Below, piece by piece: positions 5,486-9,049 of a stretch of 9,049 nucleotides of DNA. Source of the DNA: CAZIVE01 sp964542435 (lineage in GTDB: Bacteria > Bacteroidota > Bacteroidia > Bacteroidales > Tannerellaceae); the NCBI GenBank assembly GCA_964542435.1, contig CAZIVE010000105.1:1-9049 (forward strand), written 5' to 3'. The notes below the pieces were generated by a model that was not told the origin of the DNA, did no database searches, and saw nothing but the letters and a program-made list of their open reading frames with translations. The translations under genes were made by a program, and so were the position numbers. Within the stretch, counting starts at the first letter, position 1; each line of letters begins with the position of its first letter.

Positions 5486-8400
5486 TTACTTTGAAGATTT
5501 CTTTTTCGGTTCGCTCTTTTTGTGATGGAAGAAACTCTTCACCTTGTTGACGAAGGCGACCACCTTCATGGCTTTCTCCTGTTTGGCCTGGGAAACGCCT
5601 ACCGAAGCAGCCAACGAGGGACGAAGAATCTGCCACATGTAGTTGAAGGTAGAATGATACGGATCTCTTTTTATGGTGACATAAACCTGCTGCGGCTCCT
5701 GCGCAATCTTTTTTTTGCCCTTAAGCTCCGGATTGTCGTGCTTGATGAAGTGGTTCGCCAGTCCGCTGAGGAATTTGTTGTCGGTTGTCTCGCCGTTCTT
5801 GTTCTTCAGCAGGCTTACGCGAAGATCGTTGTAGAGCAGCAGCATCTTTGCCGTGGCACCTTTCGAAGAAGCGTCTGTGCTGAAGGTTGCCTCTTTCAGA
5901 TCTCCGCTTTGAATCTCTGCCGAAGCCAGCGGCGTGATGAATTCGTTCATGGCAGGAATCTGGAACGGAGCGATGTGAATGTTCAGATGAAACAGATCGT
6001 TGGTTGAGTCGAGCGGCATCTGCCACGTGAGTTTGAACGGTCCTTTGTCCATCAGTCTGCCGGAAGCGTCGAAGGTCATGTATTGGTTTTTCGATGCTGG
6101 ATGGTTGGTCAATCCCGTGAGCGTCCCGTTCACTCCGGTGAGATAGAATTTCCCGGCCTTGTCGCCCTTCTTGGGCAGTTCCTCGTAGATGACGGAGAAG
6201 TTCTGGAGTCCGATTTTCTTGATATCCACCTTCAGCGGTACTTTATACAAGCCTGCGTAGATCATCGGGACGACGTGGCGCTGCACGACGATCTTCTGAT
6301 TCTTGAGGTTTTGCAACTTGGCGTCTTTCAGTTCCACATCTTCGATCCGCAGCATTTTGTTGTGAAGATAGGCCAGCACATCGATGTTCAAGAGTGACAG
6401 ACTTCCTGCCTTCATATCGAACCAGTCGGTATGGCTGGGATGACGGTAGGCAAACTCCGCTTTCGGATAGGCAGCGTCGAAGTGAAGCCGTTCGAGATGC
6501 AGATTGTTGTTGACAAGTCCGACTTTTCCGATGCGCAATGTGTAGAATCCGTCGGCCATCGGGAAAGCGAGGTCCTGCGTGTCGAAGCGAATCTTATCCC
6601 AATTTACCTCCTGCTTGACATTGCTGATGGCGAGTCCTTCGACAGAGATATTCGTCGTGTCCAGCGAATGGCGATGCAGAGTGCCGTCGGTTTGGCTTTG
6701 TGCATAGCTGATGAGTGCATTCGAAATCGCAAACCGCTTCAGTGAAATCTCATCCGAGATATTCGATAAGGTGGTGTAAAGATCTTTTGGCACTGCCATC
6801 GGAAGTGGCTTGGCTGCTGTCTCCCGACCTTTTTTCTGCTGTTTGACGTAAACGTTTACGATCGGCGAAGTAAGAGCGATCGTCTGCATGCGAAAAGCCG
6901 TGCTGTCCCAAGCCACGTCGTCAGCTGAGATCTTTTTCAGTTGGATGGAAAAGCGGCTGCCGTCGTCTTTCTGCACGAACAGATCCGGCTGATTCAGCAG
7001 GAGAGAGGTGAAATAAAGATTCTTGGCCGGTTTGTCGGGCAGGCGCTTCAGTCCTGAGATGATCAGGGAAGGCGAAGCGGCGCGAATGTAAAGATGCGAA
7101 TGTCGGAACAGCGTGTCTTGAGGCGTCAAACGGATATTCTGCATCGAAAGCACGCCTTCCAATGTGGAGAAGGAACATTTGTCCACTGCCAGCCGATAAT
7201 CTTTGCCGGGCAGATAGTTGTCGAAACGGCTGAAGTCGAATCCGATCTCTCCGTAGTCGAATAGCAGGTCGTTCTGCCGTCTCGTCTGCTCGTCGAACAG
7301 AATATCGTTGACGCGGAAGTTGAAATGTTCAAGTTTGTATTCGGTAGGATCGGCTTTTCGTCGATCGTTGAGCGCCACCTCCGCATTGTCGATGCGAAAC
7401 CGTTTCACGGAAAGATAGCGCAGGAATGGATCCAGCATGTCATATACATCGGAATGGCGTACGTTTTTCGTATGCGTTTGTGCACGTCGGCTCTTGACAG
7501 GCGCCACTTCCGAAGTTGTGACATATCTCACCGTCGGATGCTGTATCAGAATTGAGTCGGCACTGATGCCCTTGTCATATTTCAGTCCGCCGATCCGAAG
7601 CGCCGACACTGTTCCGCTCAAGAAGTCGTTGTGTGTCTTTGCATAGATAGGATTCAGTGAAATATCCTGAATGACGAAAGCTCTCACTTCCGTATCCAAA
7701 GCAAGCCGTTTGACGCGGAACTGATGGTTGCGGGCCGTCAGTCGTCCCGAGATGTCGTTGGCTTCGAAGGCAAAACAGCGCGAATACCAGAGGCCGCGTT
7801 TGTGAATCGCCATCGAATCGATATGAAAATCCTTCGCGTGCAGATCGAAGTTGCCCAGTTTGAACACCTCCAGTGAATCCTTGATGGCAAGGAGATATTG
7901 CATCTTCGCTCTGTCGATGCCTATCTGCCGGATATAGACGTCGTGCAGCACGGGCGAGATAATGTCGTAAAGCGAAAGCGATTTCACCAGCGAGTCGCGG
8001 TTCATCTTGCGGATATCCCAATGTTTCTTGGGAGGTCGTCTGTCGCTCGGCGCATTGTTTGCCACATGATAAGCCTTGATGGATGGCGAAACGATGTCAA
8101 ACGAACGAGCATTGAGGTAGTTCAAAGCATTCTCGCGGCTGAACTTGATGCCCTTGACTGTTACCGCTTCCACAGCCGCATCCAATGTGCTGACATGTTG
8201 TTGATGCCTTTCTTTCGAAAGCGCATTCTGCGAATTCAGAGCGATGTGCGAAATCAGTATGACGGAGTCTTTCGTGTCGAGTCTGATCTTGCCGGCATGC
8301 AGCGTGAAGTCGTTATTTGTCAAGAGAAGTTGTGATTTGTTGGTGTTGAAATCAAAATCATTGCAGTAAAGCAGTTTCCCGCTTCTTGAGGAGTTCCTGT

Positions 8401-9019
8401 CCAGTCTGAAACCGTAAGCGTGGAAACTTACGTCCTGCAATCCGTAGATGATGGGCGACTGCGGATTGACCACCGTATAACTGACACTGGCATGACTCAA
8501 GTTGAGCCTTTTTACCGTCAGGACGTCGATATAGGGCGAAATCATTTCGTACAACGTCTTGCTGCGTCCCACTTTCACCTTTCGGATGGTTCTTGAGGAG
8601 TAGTAAGAGTCGTACAGCTTGATGTCCGGTTTAAGAATCTCGAACGAACGGAAATGCAGCTTTCTGAAATCTCTCCTCCAGGTCATGTTGACGCCCTTGA
8701 ATCCGATCATTCCGATGCGTGCATTGACATAGGTCAGCGGCAGGCTGTCGCGCTTCTCCCAATCGTGGAAGACGGTCGAGTCAGGCACAAGGCGAATCCC
8801 TTTGATGCTCAGCTCACCGTTCAGAAGATCGATGTGCAGTTTGTCGAATGAGAGTTTGTAGAATCCGTCCGTTGCGAGAGAAGTGCGCCTTACCAGCTCG
8901 CGCCTGAGATATCGTTCCATATTATTGGTTCGTAGCAGGACTAGCAAAAACAATCCCACTACAGGTACAAATAGTATCAGTAGGATTGCCACGGTAATTT
9001 TCCTGCGTCTTTTTCCCAT
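5486..9019 (-). CDS. Very large AsmA-like (AsmA/DUF748-type) membrane-anchored envelope protein
   Basis: This encodes 1177 residues from ATG 9019 to a TAA at the gap edge. Residues 1-6 are basic (MGKRRR), 8-29 form one transmembrane anchor (ITVAILLILFVPVVGLFLLVLL), and the rest should lie in the periplasm. Similar modules recur: LYEMISPYIDVLTVKRLNLS (157-176), LYDIISPVLHDVYIRQIGID (350-369), VYDMLDPFLRYLSVKRFRID (525-544) and a weaker LYTTLSNISDEISLKRFAIS (747-766). A second recurring unit includes GELSIKGIRLVPDSTVF (68-84) and GVLSMQNIRLTPQDTLF (622-638). The C-terminal part (about 984-1070) has AsmA/DUF748 character: DASGRLMDKGPFKLTW, then PFQIPAMNEFITPLASAEIQ, SGDL and LLYNDLRVSLL. The last 14 residues are His/Lys-rich (HHKKSEPKKKSSK). 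AsmA-family proteins form long beta-grooves and are linked to lipid transport between membranes; that role is inferred here. Only 30 nt of upstream sequence is visible, A-rich before the start and without a clear promoter box. It converges with the barrel gene. Confidence 0.8.
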   Translation of the reverse strand: MGKRRRKITVAILLILFVPVVGLFLLVLLRTNNMERYLRRELVRRTSLATDGFYKLSFDKLHIDLLNGELSIKGIRLVPDSTVFHDWEKRDSLPLTYVNARIGMIGFKGVNMTWRRDFRKLHFRSFEILKPDIKLYDSYYSSRTIRKVKVGRSKTLYEMISPYIDVLTVKRLNLSHASVSYTVVNPQSPIIYGLQDVSFHAYGFRLDRNSSRSGKLLYCNDFDFNTNKSQLLLTNNDFTLHAGKIRLDTKDSVILISHIALNSQNALSKERHQQHVSTLDAAVEAVTVKGIKFSRENALNYLNARSFDIVSPSIKAYHVANNAPSDRRPPKKHWDIRKMNRDSLVKSLSLYDIISPVLHDVYIRQIGIDRAKMQYLLAIKDSLEVFKLGNFDLHAKDFHIDSMAIHKRGLWYSRCFAFEANDISGRLTARNHQFRVKRLALDTEVRAFVIQDISLNPIYAKTHNDFLSGTVSALRIGGLKYDKGISADSILIQHPTVRYVTTSEVAPVKSRRAQTHTKNVRHSDVYDMLDPFLRYLSVKRFRIDNAEVALNDRRKADPTEYKLEHFNFRVNDILFDEQTRRQNDLLFDYGEIGFDFSRFDNYLPGKDYRLAVDKCSFSTLEGVLSMQNIRLTPQDTLFRHSHLYIRAASPSLIISGLKRLPDKPAKNLYFTSLLLNQPDLFVQKDDGSRFSIQLKKISADDVAWDSTAFRMQTIALTSPIVNVYVKQQKKGRETAAKPLPMAVPKDLYTTLSNISDEISLKRFAISNALISYAQSQTDGTLHRHSLDTTNISVEGLAISNVKQEVNWDKIRFDTQDLAFPMADGFYTLRIGKVGLVNNNLHLERLHFDAAYPKAEFAYRHPSHTDWFDMKAGSLSLLNIDVLAYLHNKMLRIEDVELKDAKLQNLKNQKIVVQRHVVPMIYAGLYKVPLKVDIKKIGLQNFSVIYEELPKKGDKAGKFYLTGVNGTLTGLTNHPASKNQYMTFDASGRLMDKGPFKLTWQMPLDSTNDLFHLNIHIAPFQIPAMNEFITPLASAEIQSGDLKEATFSTDASSKGATAKMLLLYNDLRVSLLKNKNGETTDNKFLSGLANHFIKHDNPELKGKKKIAQEPQQVYVTIKRDPYHSTFNYMWQILRPSLAASVGVSQAKQEKAMKVVAFVNKVKSFFHHKKSEPKKKSSK

Positions 9020-9049
9020 TACTTTCGGTTGAACGTAAATAATAACAAA

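Noticed and set aside
5261..5550. Three plus-strand open frames across the same array
   Set aside because: These are the same artefact of stop-free repeats, with all frames open equally and no start context or domain.
5214..5636. Long minus-strand open frame with a 41-residue repeat peptide crossing the tandem array and the gap
   Set aside because: It is open only because the repeat unit contains no stop codons in any frame; it overlaps the 3' end of the AsmA-like gene in another frame, and its middle is unknown sequence.
9020..9049. Promoter of the AsmA-like gene
   Set aside because: Only 30 nt are visible; a TTTG lies at the very edge on the minus strand but no TAnnTTTG follows at 19-21 bp.

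Overview
The window looks like chromosomal DNA of a member of the Bacteroidota, most likely a Prevotella-type Bacteroidales bacterium. The evidence is a BspA-type leucine-rich-repeat surface protein, a plug plus beta-barrel outer-membrane protein of the OMP_b-brl_3 type, a sensor kinase/response regulator pair resembling RprX/RprY, a very large AsmA-like envelope protein, starts without Shine-Dalgarno sequences, and promoter boxes of the Bacteroidota form TAnnTTTG. No rRNA, tRNA, CRISPR array, transposase or phage gene was seen.

Layout, left to right. Positions 1-537 (minus) are the first 179 codons of a BspA-like secreted LRR protein that continues past the left edge. Positions 538-753 are its upstream region, with a -7 promoter box and a 21-bp-period direct repeat. 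Positions 754-2933 (minus) are a two-gene operon, histidine kinase then response regulator, overlapping by 19 nt. Positions 2934-3071 are a divergent intergenic region carrying six helically phased GATAACA-like half-sites and a -7 box facing right. Positions 3072-5177 (plus) are a 701-residue outer-membrane plug/beta-barrel protein. Positions 5178-5485 are a convergent intergenic region with a 41-bp tandem repeat array that runs into a 100-N assembly gap. Positions 5486-9019 (minus) are a 1177-residue AsmA-like membrane-anchored protein built from repeated modules. The right edge lies 30 nt upstream of its start.

How the parts may work together. The kinase has a large periplasmic sensor domain and the regulator is of the OmpR/PhoB class, a class that binds tandem direct half-sites about 10-11 bp apart. 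Exactly that arrangement occurs in front of the divergent outer-membrane protein gene, and a related set (core RACA, same spacing) lies in front of the BspA-like gene. Both sets point towards the gene they precede. The most interesting hypothesis is therefore a local envelope regulon: a periplasm-sensing two-component system controlling a neighbouring outer-membrane barrel and a neighbouring surface LRR protein. The binding is inferred from sequence only.

The second notable element is the 41-bp repeat array between convergent genes. Its unit contains no stop codon in any of six frames, is not a multiple of three, and has broken the assembly.
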